A stretch of 64,000 nt of DNA, from NCBI GenBank assembly GCA_965221595.1, contig OZ244900.1:3410001-3474000 (forward strand), in the 5' to 3' direction. The stretch is from JAAXGX01 sp965221595. GTDB taxonomy: Bacteria > Acidobacteriota > Vicinamibacteria > Vicinamibacterales > UBA8438. The translations under genes and the position numbers were made by a program. Numbering within the stretch: position 1 is the stretch's first letter; every line of letters starts with the position of its first letter. Under the pieces are notes generated by a model that saw nothing but the letters and a program-made list of their open reading frames with translations, was not told where the DNA came from and made no database searches. Positions 17,347 through 25,994 of the stretch are shown piece after piece.

Positions 17347-18716
17347 TCGCTGAGCGCCTCCAGCGCCTCCTCGACGGTGCCGACACCGACCTGCCGGCAG
17401 CGCTCCCCGGCCGCGGCCGGCGACGCGTTGCCGGTGGGCATGACGCAGCGCGTGAAGCCGAGCTGCGAAGCCTCCCTGATGCGCAGCGCGGCCTGGGGGG
17501 TCGCGCGCACCTCGCCGGCCAGCCCGACCTCGCCGAATACGGCTGTCCCCGGCTGCACCGCGCGGTTGCGCAGACTCGACGCGACCGCGGCCACCACCGC
17601 GAGATCGGCCGCCGGTTCGTCCACGATCAGGCCGCCCGCGATGTTGAGGAACACGTCCTCACCCGCCAGTTCGAGCCCGGCGCGCTTCTCCAGGACCGCG
17701 AGCAGCAACGCCAGGCGGTTGTGGTCGAGGCCGCTCGCCGTGCGCCGGGACGTGCCGTACGCGCCGCTGCTCACGAGCGCCTGCACCTCGACGAGGATCG
17801 GCCGCGAGCCCTCGATCGAGCAGAGCACCGCGGATCCGGGCACGCTCGCGGCCCGCTCCGACAGGAACAACTCCGACGGGCTCGGCACGGCGCGCAGCCC
17901 CGCGCCGGTCATCTCGAAGACGCCCAGCTCGCTGACCGGGCCGAAGCGGTTCTTGACGGCGCGGACGATGCGGTGGGCGTGATGCCGCTCGCCTTCGAAG
18001 TACAGCACCGTATCGACGACGTGCTCGAGAACCTTCGGCCCCGCCAGGCTGCCATCCTTCGTCACATGCCCCACCAGGAACGTCGGCAGACCGCGTCCCT
18101 TGGCGGTGAACAACAACTGCGCGGCCGCCTCGCGCACCTGTCCGATGCTGCCCGGGGCGGACTGCAGCTTGCCGGAGAATACGGTCTGAATCGAGTCGAC
18201 AATCAGTGCGACCGGCTGCACCCGGTCGACCGCCGCGAGGATGTGCTCGAGGCAACTCTCGGCCAGCAGGTACAGGGGCGCCGCGTGCACGCCGAGCCGC
18301 TCGCCGCGCATCTTGACCTGCTGCTCCGACTCCTCCCCGGAGGCGTACAGCACGGGACCGAGCGTGCGCGCAGTGGCCGCGGCAGCCTGGAGCAGCAACG
18401 TCGACTTGCCGATGCCGGGTTCGCCGCCCAACAGCACGACGGATCCCGGCACGATGCCGCCGCCGAGGACGCGGTCGAACTCGTCGATGCCGCTGGCCAG
18501 GCGCGCGATGTCCGGCATCTCGATCTCGTCGTACAGCCGGGCGGCGGCGGCGTCCGCCGCCAGCCCGGTGCGCCGCGGCTCGCCGGCGCCGGCCGCGTGG
18601 CGCACGGGCTCCTCGACCAGCGAGTTCCAGGCGCCGCACTCGGGACAGCGTCCGAGCCACTTACTCGCCTGCGCCCCGCAGGCCTGGCACGCGAACACGG
18701 TTCTCCCCGGTTTCAT
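17343..18716 (-). CDS. radA: DNA repair protein RadA
   Basis: This RecA-like branch-migration ATPase for recombinational repair has 457 aa. The N-terminal C4 zinc finger has Cys 10, 13, 24 and 27. The Walker A is GGEPGIGKSTLLLQ, the RadA-specific motif is KNRFGPVSELGVF, and a Lon-protease-like C-terminal domain follows (about 290-457). It overlaps both alr (ATGA) and plsC (GTGA) by 4 nt. Confidence 0.97.
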   Translation of the reverse strand: MKPGRTVFACQACGAQASKWLGRCPECGAWNSLVEEPVRHAAGAGEPRRTGLAADAAAARLYDEIEMPDIARLASGIDEFDRVLGGGIVPGSVVLLGGEPGIGKSTLLLQAAAATARTLGPVLYASGEESEQQVKMRGERLGVHAAPLYLLAESCLEHILAAVDRVQPVALIVDSIQTVFSGKLQSAPGSIGQVREAAAQLLFTAKGRGLPTFLVGHVTKDGSLAGPKVLEHVVDTVLYFEGERHHAHRIVRAVKNRFGPVSELGVFEMTGAGLRAVPSPSELFLSERAASVPGSAVLCSIEGSRPILVEVQALVSSGAYGTSRRTASGLDHNRLALLLAVLEKRAGLELAGEDVFLNIAGGLIVDEPAADLAVVAAVASSLRNRAVQPGTAVFGEVGLAGEVRATPQAALRIREASQLGFTRCVMPTGNASPAAAGERCRQVGVGTVEEALEALSE

Positions 18717-19876
18717 GCGCTCTCCGGGCCGGTCTCCGCTCCCCCGTAGACACGCGCGATCCGGCTCCCGATCCGGCACATGATCTCGTGCGGCACCGTC
18801 CCGATCCAGCGCGCCACCTCGGCCGCGTCGATGCAGTCGTCACCCTGGGCGCCGATCAGCACGACTTCGTCGCCGGGATCGACGTCCAGCTCCGTGACGT
18901 CGATCGTGATGGAGTCCATGCAGACCGAGCCGATGATCCGGACGCGCCGTCCTCTCACCAGCACCTGGCCCACCCCGGCCAGCCGAACGTCCAACCCGTC
19001 CGCATAGCCGGCAGGAACAACTGCCACGCGCGTCGGCCGCGTAGCGGTAAACCGCGCGCCGTAGCCGGCCGACTCGCCTGGGCGCATGCCTTTCACTGCT
19101 GCGACCCGGCTCCGCAGCGACATCACGGGACGCAGCCGGAGGTCGCGAGGCGCCGCCCGCGACGTCGGCGTCAGGCCATAGAGCAGCAGACCCGGCCTGA
19201 CGGCGTCGAGCCACGTGCGCCTGTCGCGCAGCAGCGCGGCGCTGTTTGCCGCGTGGCACCGGCGGCGGCCGAGCCCGAGCTGCGACAACGTGGCGAGCGC
19301 CGCGTCGAATCGCTCGCGCTGCTGCTCGAACAGCCCGTGGCGGGGCTGGTCGGCCGTCGCGAAATGGGTGTACACGGAGTCGAAGACGAGGTTGGGGCTG
19401 GCGAGCACCTCGGGCAGCGTGGTGCGGAGATTGTCGTGTCGGAAGCCGAACCGGTTCATGCCGGTGTCGATCTTGAGATGGCAACGGAGCCGAGCGCCCC
19501 GCAGCCCGGCCGCCGCGCGCAACGCCCGCGCGGCCGAGGGCGACGAGACGGTAGGAGTCAGGCCGTGCTCGAACACACCATTCAGATCGCTGACGCTGAG
19601 CGCGCCGAAGACCAGAATGGGAACGCGTACGCCCCCCCGGCGCAACCCGATGCCTTCCTCGATGTCGGCGCAGGCCAGCATCGTCGCCCCAGCCGCCTCC
19701 AGCGCGCGGGCGACGTCCACGGCCCCGTGCCCGTAGGCGTTGGCCTTGACCACCGCGATGAGACTCGGACGGGGTCCGGCACCGGAACCGGCCTCCGGCG
19801 CGACGAACGCGCGCACCGCCTGGTAGTTGGCCTTGAGGACCGCGAGGTCGATGCTGGCGAAGGTGGGATGGACCAC
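18713..19876 (-). CDS. alr: Alanine racemase
   Basis: This PLP enzyme of 387 aa interconverts L- and D-alanine for peptidoglycan. The PLP lysine is K44 in AVVKANAYGHG, and the second catalytic residue is the Tyr of SAGYGARF. The C-terminal beta domain carries the CMDS motif. The GTG start lies 15 nt after the dnaB stop. The gene is followed with a 4-nt overlap by radA. Confidence 0.96.
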   Translation of the reverse strand: MVHPTFASIDLAVLKANYQAVRAFVAPEAGSGAGPRPSLIAVVKANAYGHGAVDVARALEAAGATMLACADIEEGIGLRRGGVRVPILVFGALSVSDLNGVFEHGLTPTVSSPSAARALRAAAGLRGARLRCHLKIDTGMNRFGFRHDNLRTTLPEVLASPNLVFDSVYTHFATADQPRHGLFEQQRERFDAALATLSQLGLGRRRCHAANSAALLRDRRTWLDAVRPGLLLYGLTPTSRAAPRDLRLRPVMSLRSRVAAVKGMRPGESAGYGARFTATRPTRVAVVPAGYADGLDVRLAGVGQVLVRGRRVRIIGSVCMDSITIDVTELDVDPGDEVVLIGAQGDDCIDAAEVARWIGTVPHEIMCRIGSRIARVYGGAETGPESA

Positions 19877-19891
19877 GGGTGCCGCGCCGCC

Positions 19892-21241
19892 TCACGGACG
19901 GTCGGGCGTCAGCAGCTCGAAGCGCGTTTGCTGCTTCAGGAACGCCAGCCTGACCGTCCCGGTGGGCCCGTTCCGCTGCTTGCCGATGATGATCTCCGCC
20001 ACGCCGGCGTTCTCCGGCGTCTCCTCGTACATCTCCTCGCGGAAGATGAACATCACGACGTCCGCGTCCTGCTCGAGCGCGCCGGATTCCCGCAGGTCCG
20101 CGAGCTGCGGGCGCCGGTCGGCGCGCGACTCCGGGGCGCGGCTGAGCTGGGAGAGCGCGACCACTGGAACGTTCAGCTCCTTCGCGAGCCCCTTCAGGCC
20201 CCGGGAGATCGAGGCGATCTCCTGCGTCCGGTTCTCGAACCGCCCCCGCCCCTGCATCAGCTGAATGTAGTCGACGATGATCAGATCGAGGCCGTGCTCC
20301 GCCTTCAGGCGGCGCGACTTCGCGCGCATCTCGAGCAGGCCGAGACCGGGCGTGTCGTCGATGAACACGCGCGCCTGCGCCAGACGCCCCATCGCATCCG
20401 ACAGGCTCCCATAATCGGACTCGGTCAGCAGGCCGGTGCGGAACCGGTGGGAATCGACGCGCGCCTCGGAGGTCAGCATCCGCATGAAGAGCTGCTCCTT
20501 CGCCATCTCGAGGCTGAACACGCCGGCCGTCCGCTCGCCGCTGGTCCCGACATGCAGGCCGATGTTCAGGGCGAACGCCGTCTTACCCATCGACGGCCGC
20601 GCCGCCACGATGACGAGATCAGCCGGCTGTAGTCCCGCGGTCATCTCGTCGATGTCGACGAAACCGGTCGGGACGCCCGTCACGACGTTTTTGAGATCGT
20701 GGAGCTTCTCGATGGTGGCGAAGCTGGCCTCGACCAGGTCACTCAGGGGAACGAATCCAGCCTGGACGCGGTCCTCGGCGATCGAGAAGATCTCCTGCTC
20801 CGCCCGATCGAGCACGACGTCGGCGTCCTCCTGGGCGGCGTAGGCGGTAGCGACGATCCGGTTCGCCGAGTCGATGAGGTTGCGCAGCGTCGCCCGCTCC
20901 TTGACGATGCGCGCGTAGTGCTCGACGTTGGTGGATCGCGGCACGCCGTCGACCAGCGAGGCCACGTAGGCGGGACCGCCCACCGCCTCGAGAACACCCG
21001 CGCGGCTCAACTCGTCGCGCAGCGTGACCAGATCGATGGCCTGCCCGCGCTCGCTGAGGTCCACCATCCCTTCGAAGACCTGTCGGTGGGCAAGCCGAAA
21101 GAAGTCCCGCGCGTCGACGAGCTCGGCGGCAACGTTGAAGGCGTCGTTGTGGATGAGGATGGCGCCGAGGACACAGCGCTCCGCCTCGAGATTGTGCGGC
21201 AGCGGGCGTTCGGCGGGCGGGCTCGGTGCGGCGTCAGCCAT
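19892..21241 (-). CDS. dnaB: Replicative DNA helicase DnaB
   Basis: This is the hexameric helicase at the replication fork, 449 aa. The N-terminal domain begins PLPHNLEAERCVLGAILI. The Walker A is ARPSMGKTAFALN, the Walker B is LIIVDYIQLM, and the C-terminal motor domain ends with GPTGTVRLAFLKQQTRFE. The dnaB start overlaps the rplI stop by 8 nt (ATGGCTGA), as rplL overlaps rplJ. No intein or long insertion is seen. Confidence 0.97.
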   Translation of the reverse strand: MADAAPSPPAERPLPHNLEAERCVLGAILIHNDAFNVAAELVDARDFFRLAHRQVFEGMVDLSERGQAIDLVTLRDELSRAGVLEAVGGPAYVASLVDGVPRSTNVEHYARIVKERATLRNLIDSANRIVATAYAAQEDADVVLDRAEQEIFSIAEDRVQAGFVPLSDLVEASFATIEKLHDLKNVVTGVPTGFVDIDEMTAGLQPADLVIVAARPSMGKTAFALNIGLHVGTSGERTAGVFSLEMAKEQLFMRMLTSEARVDSHRFRTGLLTESDYGSLSDAMGRLAQARVFIDDTPGLGLLEMRAKSRRLKAEHGLDLIIVDYIQLMQGRGRFENRTQEIASISRGLKGLAKELNVPVVALSQLSRAPESRADRRPQLADLRESGALEQDADVVMFIFREEMYEETPENAGVAEIIIGKQRNGPTGTVRLAFLKQQTRFELLTPDRP

Positions 21242-21767
21242 CGGACGGAGACTCGCCCGCGTCCGGCCCGCCGTCCTGCTTGGCTTGGTCCTGTTCGACC
21301 TGGTCCTGCTCGGCCTCGTCCTGCTCCTTGACGACGACGACGCGCAGATCGACCGTCACGTCGCGGTGGATCCTGACCGGCACAGTGACCTCGCCCAGTT
21401 GCTTGATCGGCTCGTCGAGGTGAATTGCCCGCTTGTCGACCGGCAGCTGTTGCCCGGCGAGGTACTCGGCAATGTCGCCGGCGGTCACGGACCCGTAGAG
21501 GGTCTCGGTCTCTCCAACACGCCGGGTGAACACGCACTCGACGGCGGCCACGCGGTCCGCAACGCTCTGCGCGGCCTGGCGCTCTTCGGCTTCCCTCTGC
21601 TCCGCCAACCTGCGCTCGTGTTCGACCTGTCGGCGATTCGACTCCGTGACCGGGAGCGCCAGCCGGCGCGGCAGGAGATAGTTGCGTGCATAGCCGTTGG
21701 CCACGTTGACGATGTCGCCGCGGCGGCCCAGATGGTCGATGTGTTCGCGCAGGATGAGCTCTACCAC
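21234..21767 (-). CDS. rplI: 50S ribosomal protein L9
   Basis: This two-domain 23S rRNA-binding protein has 177 aa, against about 149 in E. coli. The N-terminal domain has MVELILREHIDHLGRRGDIVNVANGYARNYLLPRRLA. A long connecting helix is followed by the C-terminal domain (about 80-150). The last 30 residues are an extra low-complexity Glu/Gln/Asp tail (EQDQVEQDQ) not found in typical L9. The GTG start lies 12 nt after the rpsR stop. Confidence 0.95.
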   Translation of the reverse strand: MVELILREHIDHLGRRGDIVNVANGYARNYLLPRRLALPVTESNRRQVEHERRLAEQREAEERQAAQSVADRVAAVECVFTRRVGETETLYGSVTAGDIAEYLAGQQLPVDKRAIHLDEPIKQLGEVTVPVRIHRDVTVDLRVVVVKEQDEAEQDQVEQDQAKQDGGPDAGESPSDG

Positions 21768-21779
21768 GTGAGACCTCTG

Positions 21780-22046
21780 CTAGTCCGTGACATAGGGAAT
21801 CAGCGCCAGCTGCCGCGCCCGTTTGATCGCCGTCGTCAGCTTGCGCTGGCACTTGGCGCACGTACCGGATGTCCGCCGCGGCTGGATCTTGCCGCGGTCG
21901 ACCAGGGCCATCATGAGGAGGCGCACGTCCTTGTAGTCGATGTAGTCGATCTTGTCTACGCAGAACCGGCAGACGCGCCGCCGCCGGAATCCGCCGCGCC
22001 GCGGGCCGCCGCCTGAGGGCCGCCGTCCACCACGTTCGTCCTTCAT
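21780..22046 (-). CDS. rpsR: 30S ribosomal protein S18
   Basis: This 88-aa protein pairs with S6 on the 30S platform. The body VDKIDYIDYKDVRLLMMALVD and the C-terminal ARQLALIPYV are typical. It has two CxxC pairs (CRFC and CAKC), so it is the zinc-binding form. The N-terminus is Arg/Gly-rich. It overlaps rpsF by 4 nt (ATGA). Confidence 0.96.
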   Translation of the reverse strand: MKDERGGRRPSGGGPRRGGFRRRRVCRFCVDKIDYIDYKDVRLLMMALVDRGKIQPRRTSGTCAKCQRKLTTAIKRARQLALIPYVTD

Positions 22047-22603
22047 TCCTTCACCTCCGCCGGGGGCTCGGCCGCCGCCGGGGCCGGGGTCGCGGGCGGT
22101 GCCGAGGCTGGGGTCGCCGCCGGGACCTCGGCCTCGGCGGCCGCCGGCGCGCTCGGGACTGCGGCCGGTGCTGACGCTGCAGCCGGGGTCGTGTCCGCCG
22201 CCGGGGCCGGGGCGGCGGCCGCCGGTTCCGCCGCCAGGCCGCGCGCCTCGCGCCGGCGCTGCCGGCGTGCCTGCCGCCGCGTGCGGGCGCGCTCCGCCTT
22301 GCGGAGATCCTCGTCCACGCGCACGATCAGGTATCGCAGGATGTTGTCGGCGACCTTGAGCCGCCGGTCCAGCTCGGCGACGATCTCGCGCGCCCCGGTG
22401 AACAGCTCGAGGACGTAGATGCCCTCCTTGTGACGTTCAATCTCGTACGCGAGGCGGCGCCGCCCCCAGTTGTCGGTCTTGTCGATTTGACCGCCCCGGG
22501 TCGTGATGATCTCCTCGACCTGCGCGTGCAGACCATCGACCGCCTCTTCCCCGGCATCCGGGTTCATCACGTACACCAGCTCGTATTGTCGCGTCTCCGA
22601 CAT
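22043..22603 (-). CDS. rpsF: 30S ribosomal protein S6 with a long Ala/Pro tail
   Basis: The first 100 residues are canonical S6 (RQYELVYVMNPDAGEEAVDGL, KTDNWGRRRLAYEIERHKEG). A basic stretch at about 104-120 follows, then a tail of about 65 residues made almost wholly of Ala, Pro, Glu and Ser. The total is 186 aa against 131 in E. coli. The tail is probably disordered. The ribosome binding site GAGAGGAG precedes the ATG, and a 7-bp hairpin lies just upstream. It is co-transcribed with rpsR and rplI. Confidence 0.95.
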   Translation of the reverse strand: MSETRQYELVYVMNPDAGEEAVDGLHAQVEEIITTRGGQIDKTDNWGRRRLAYEIERHKEGIYVLELFTGAREIVAELDRRLKVADNILRYLIVRVDEDLRKAERARTRRQARRQRRREARGLAAEPAAAAPAPAADTTPAAASAPAAVPSAPAAAEAEVPAATPASAPPATPAPAAAEPPAEVKE

Positions 22604-22627
22604 CGCACTCCTCTCGGTCTGTCGCGG

Positions 22628-22646
22628 CCGCCGAACCCCGGCGGCA
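22628..22646 (-). promoter_or_regulatory. Hairpin in the rpsF leader, possible S6:S18 control site
   Basis: GCCGCCG and CGGCGGC form a perfect 7-bp stem with a 5-nt loop, 24 nt before the rpsF start. The rpsF mRNA leader binds the S6:S18 complex in many bacteria. This hairpin is in the right place, but I could not match the known bulged CCG motif with confidence. Confidence 0.35.
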
Positions 22647-22671
22647 AGGAGTAATGGTTCTCTACGCCATT

Positions 22672-23250
22672 CTACGGCGCAGACTCCCGGACCTCGCCGT
22701 TGAAGCGATTCATCACCACCTCGATCCCGTCGGTGACGAATACCTCCACGGCGTCGCCGGCGTTGTCGATCGCCGGCCTGATCGTTTCCAACTCCGACTC
22801 GTCGAACGTCGCCAGCACGTGGCCTGCGAGGTCACGCCGGCGGTCCCCCCGATCGACACCGATCCGCAGCCGCGCAACGGCAGTGCCCAGCGCCCCTATG
22901 ACCGACCGCAGGCCGTTGTGCCCACCGTCCGAGCCTCCGCGCCGCGCGCGCAGCCGGCCGAGCGGCAGGTTCACATCGTCGGTCACGATCAGCACGTCGC
23001 CGAGAGCAACCCGGTAGTACCTGACCAGCTCCCCGACGGCCCGACCGCTGAGGTTCATGAAGGTCAGCGGCTTGGCGAGCATGAGGCGCGCGCCCGGGCC
23101 GCGCTCGCGCGCCATGAGAGCCTCGGCCGGACTCGACTCGAAGGCCAGCACACGCCTCCGCGCCAGCTCGTCGACCACGTCGAAGCCGACGTTGTGACGC
23201 GTTCCCGCGTACCTCGCGCCCGGGTTGCCGAGCCCGACGATCAGCTTCAC
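22672..23250 (-). CDS. pth: Peptidyl-tRNA hydrolase
   Basis: This enzyme releases peptides from stalled peptidyl-tRNA, 192 aa. The catalytic His19 is in TRHNVGFDVVDELA. LAKPLTFMNLSGRAV and GGHNGLRSVIGALGT complete the active site. Its GTG start overlaps the rplY stop by 4 nt. The usual rplY-pth pairing is kept, and rpsF follows after 68 nt. Confidence 0.96.
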   Translation of the reverse strand: MKLIVGLGNPGARYAGTRHNVGFDVVDELARRRVLAFESSPAEALMARERGPGARLMLAKPLTFMNLSGRAVGELVRYYRVALGDVLIVTDDVNLPLGRLRARRGGSDGGHNGLRSVIGALGTAVARLRIGVDRGDRRRDLAGHVLATFDESELETIRPAIDNAGDAVEVFVTDGIEVVMNRFNGEVRESAP

Positions 23251-23924
23251 TGCGACTGGGCCGGCTCCTCACCTGCCTCCGCTTTCCCCTTCTTGATGAC
23301 CTCGGGCTGCGCACCCTCCTCGGCGGCCTCGGCAGCCTCCTCCTCGGCCGCGGGCTCCTCCTCCACCTTCGGTGCAATCACGTGCACCAGCAGCGTCTCG
23401 GGCTCGCTCACGGGCGTCCACGAGACGCCCTCGAGCAGGTCGCGCAGGCGCACGCCCTGGCCGATCAGCAGCTCGCTCACATCGACCTCGATGTGCTCGG
23501 GAATCTCCGTCGGCAGGCATTCGACGTGCACGTCGCGTTGCACGAAGTCGAGCAGCCCGCCCTGCTGCTTGACGCCGGCCGGCTCGCCCACGAGCAGCAC
23601 CGGCACGGTGACGGTGATGACCTTGTCGAGGGCCGGTCGATAGAAGTCGACGTGCAGCAGCGTGTTGCTGATGGGATCGACCTGGAATTCCCGCACCATC
23701 ACCTGGCTGCTGGCGCCGCCGTCGACGCTCAGGGCAATCAGGGTGTTGACGCCTGATTCCGAATGCAGGATGCGGTGCACCTCGTCCGGGTCCACCACGA
23801 GCGGCACCCCACCGATCGACTCGCCGCCGTAGAGCACCGCCGGCACGCGCCCCGACCGCCGCAGGCGCCGCGCCTCGTTCTTGCCGCGTCGGTCCCGTGT
23901 CACCGCCGCCAATGTCACGTCCAT
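23247..23924 (-). CDS. rplY: 50S ribosomal protein L25 (Ctc form)
   Basis: This 225-aa 5S rRNA-binding protein is of the long general-stress (Ctc/TL5) type, with an L25 domain (1-95, GKNEARRLRRSGRVPAVLYG) and a C-terminal beta domain (about 100-185, VEIPEH-like IPEHIEVDVSELLIGQGVRL). An acidic Glu/Ala tail ends it. The ATG at 23924 is the start that gives a proper L25 N-terminus; the longer open frame upstream is antisense-like shadow of prs. It lies 35 nt after prs and overlaps pth. Confidence 0.95.
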   Translation of the reverse strand: MDVTLAAVTRDRRGKNEARRLRRSGRVPAVLYGGESIGGVPLVVDPDEVHRILHSESGVNTLIALSVDGGASSQVMVREFQVDPISNTLLHVDFYRPALDKVITVTVPVLLVGEPAGVKQQGGLLDFVQRDVHVECLPTEIPEHIEVDVSELLIGQGVRLRDLLEGVSWTPVSEPETLLVHVIAPKVEEEPAAEEEAAEAAEEGAQPEVIKKGKAEAGEEPAQSQ

Positions 23925-23959
23925 CTGTCTCTGCCTGTTCCGCCGCCCATCGTCCGGAA

Positions 23960-24907
23960 TCAGACGAACAGGGACGACACCGAGGTTTCCTGGTGGATGC
24001 TCTGAATGGCCCGTCCGAGCAGCTTCGCCACCGACAGCACGCGTATCCTGGCGGACTGCTCCAGTTCGGGACGCAGCGGAATGGTGTCGGTGACGATCAG
24101 CTGCTCGAGTGACGAGTCCTCGATGCGCTGCAGCGCCGGTCCCGACAACACCCCGTGCACGGCGCATGCGAATACACGCGATGCGCCGTTGTCGCGCACG
24201 GCGCGCGAGGCCTGCTGGAGCGTCCCCGCCGTGTCGACGATATCGTCCTGGATGATGCACACGCGGCCCTGCACTTCGCCGACCACGTGCATCACCTCCG
24301 CGTGGCCGTCCTCCGACCGCCGCTTGTCGATGATGGCCAGGTCTGCACCGAGCCGTTTCGCATACGCTCGCGCGCGCTCCACACCGCCTGCGTCCGGCGA
24401 GACGAAAGTGACGTTCGCCTCCTTGTCCAGCTTCGCCAGATAGTCGATGAAGACCGGCGCGGCGAACAGGTGATCCACGGGGATGTCGAAGAACCCCTGG
24501 ATCTGGGCCTTGTGCAGGTCCATCGTGAGGACCCGGTTGGTCCCCGCCGCGCTGAGCAGGTTGGCGACCAGCTTGGCGGAGATCGGCACGCGGGGCTTGT
24601 CCTTGCGATCCTGTCGCGCGTAGCCGTAGTAGGGCAGCACCGCGGTGATCCGCGCGGCCGACGAGCGGCGGAACGCATCGACCATCACGCACAGCTCGAT
24701 GAGATGTTGATCGACCGGTGTGCAGGTTGGCTGAACGACGAAGACGTCCGTGCCGCGGATGTTCTCGTCGATCTGGAACGAAACCTCGCTGTCGGAGAAG
24801 CGCCTCAGGCACGCGCGGCCGAGCGGCACGCCCAGGAAGTCGGCGATCTTCCGGGCGAGGGCAGGGTGCGCGCTGCCCGCAAACAGCTTCAGGTCTCCGG
24901 TCGTCAT
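23960..24907 (-). CDS. prs: Ribose-phosphate pyrophosphokinase
   Basis: This enzyme makes PRPP from ribose 5-phosphate and ATP for nucleotides, His and Trp, 315 aa. Signatures are the divalent-metal motif VLTMDLHKAQIQGFFDIPVD, SPDAGGVERA, and the PRPP loop IIQDDIVDTAGT (usual form DDMIDTGGT). The ATG at 24907 is used; a GTG at 24916 is also possible. The prs-rplY-pth order downstream of ispE and tRNA-Gln is widespread in bacteria. Confidence 0.96.
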   Translation of the reverse strand: MTTGDLKLFAGSAHPALARKIADFLGVPLGRACLRRFSDSEVSFQIDENIRGTDVFVVQPTCTPVDQHLIELCVMVDAFRRSSAARITAVLPYYGYARQDRKDKPRVPISAKLVANLLSAAGTNRVLTMDLHKAQIQGFFDIPVDHLFAAPVFIDYLAKLDKEANVTFVSPDAGGVERARAYAKRLGADLAIIDKRRSEDGHAEVMHVVGEVQGRVCIIQDDIVDTAGTLQQASRAVRDNGASRVFACAVHGVLSGPALQRIEDSSLEQLIVTDTIPLRPELEQSARIRVLSVAKLLGRAIQSIHQETSVSSLFV

Positions 24908-24929
24908 GGATGCCACGATGCGGGGGCGG

Positions 24930-25004
24930 TGGTTGGGGCGGAAGGATTCGAACCTTCGAATACGGGATCCAAAGTCCCGCGCCTTACCGCTTGGCCACGC
25001 CCCA
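24930..25004 (-). tRNA. tRNA-Gln (TTG anticodon)
   Basis: Complete cloverleaf with the typical TGGGGCG acceptor of tRNA-Gln, anticodon loop CTTTGGA and encoded CCA. It sits between ispE and prs on the same strand. Confidence 0.96.
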
Positions 25005-25100
25005 TCACGGCCGCCGCTGCTCGCGGACGGAGCACGGACAGCCCGATTCGAACGCCGCGCAAACGGCTACTTTAGCCGATGCGGAAAGAGCGGGCAAGCG

Positions 25101-25994
25101 TCAGCGGCCGGGCCGCGGAAACGGGGCGACTGCCGTCAGGCGCCCGAACTCGGCGTGCGTCGTGGTGCGGGTCACCACTACCCGCCACCCTCGCCGCCGC
25201 GCTGACCGCCGCGCCGCGTGCGCCGCGGTCGAAGCAGGGTACAGACCGTAGACAGCCGCGCCGCTTCCCGTCATGGCCGCCCGCACGGCGCCGGCGCGGC
25301 CGAGACGCTCGATCATGTTCCCGAGCTCGGGGTGGCGCCGCACGACCACGGGCTCCAGATCGTTCGCCAGGCCGCGCAGGCCGCGTCGCCAGCCGCGCGG
25401 CAGCCCGGCGGCCGCACCGGACTCCGCCGCCGCGTCGAACCAGCGGTACGCATCGGCCGTGGACACACCGAATGGCGGGCAACCGAGCACCACCCAGAGC
25501 GGCTCGAGGTCCGGCACCCGGCGCACGCGCTCCCCGCGGCCCCGGGCCAACGCCGCCCCACCCGTCAGGAAGTAGGGCACGTCGGATCCCACTCGGGACG
25601 CGACCACCCGCAACCAGTTGTCGCCGGCGGCGATCCCCCAGACGGCGCACAGCCCGCGCAACGCGGCCGCCGCGTCGCTGCTGCCCCCGCCCAACCCGGC
25701 CGCCGCAGGAATTCGTTTGACGATCGTGACCGCGGCGCCCGTCGGATCGCCGGGCCGCCCGCTGGCAGTCCACAACGCGCTGGCCGCCGTCCACACGAGG
25801 TTCGCGCGGTCCCGGGGCAGGCCGGACCACGGGCCGCGGACGGTCAGCGGGCCGGGCCGGCGGCGGCACGTGAGCGTGTCGTGGAGCTCGACGGATTGCA
25901 GCAGCGTATACACCTCATGGAACCGATCCGGGCGTCGACCCAGGATGCGGAGGTGCAGATTGATCTTTGCCGGCGCACGGACGGTGCAGGTCAT
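25101..25994 (-). CDS. ispE: 4-diphosphocytidyl-2-C-methyl-D-erythritol kinase
   Basis: This GHMP kinase of the MEP pathway has 297 aa and acts between IspD and IspF. K10 in APAKINLHLRI and the ATP loop PAAAGLGGGSSDAAAAL (residues 96-112) are present, with GSDVPYFLTGGAALARGRGE following. The start overlaps the stop of the upstream lipoprotein gene (ATGA), a pairing (lolB-ispE-prs) common in Gram-negative bacteria. Confidence 0.95.
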   Translation of the reverse strand: MTCTVRAPAKINLHLRILGRRPDRFHEVYTLLQSVELHDTLTCRRRPGPLTVRGPWSGLPRDRANLVWTAASALWTASGRPGDPTGAAVTIVKRIPAAAGLGGGSSDAAAALRGLCAVWGIAAGDNWLRVVASRVGSDVPYFLTGGAALARGRGERVRRVPDLEPLWVVLGCPPFGVSTADAYRWFDAAAESGAAAGLPRGWRRGLRGLANDLEPVVVRRHPELGNMIERLGRAGAVRAAMTGSGAAVYGLYPASTAAHAARRSARRRGWRVVVTRTTTHAEFGRLTAVAPFPRPGR

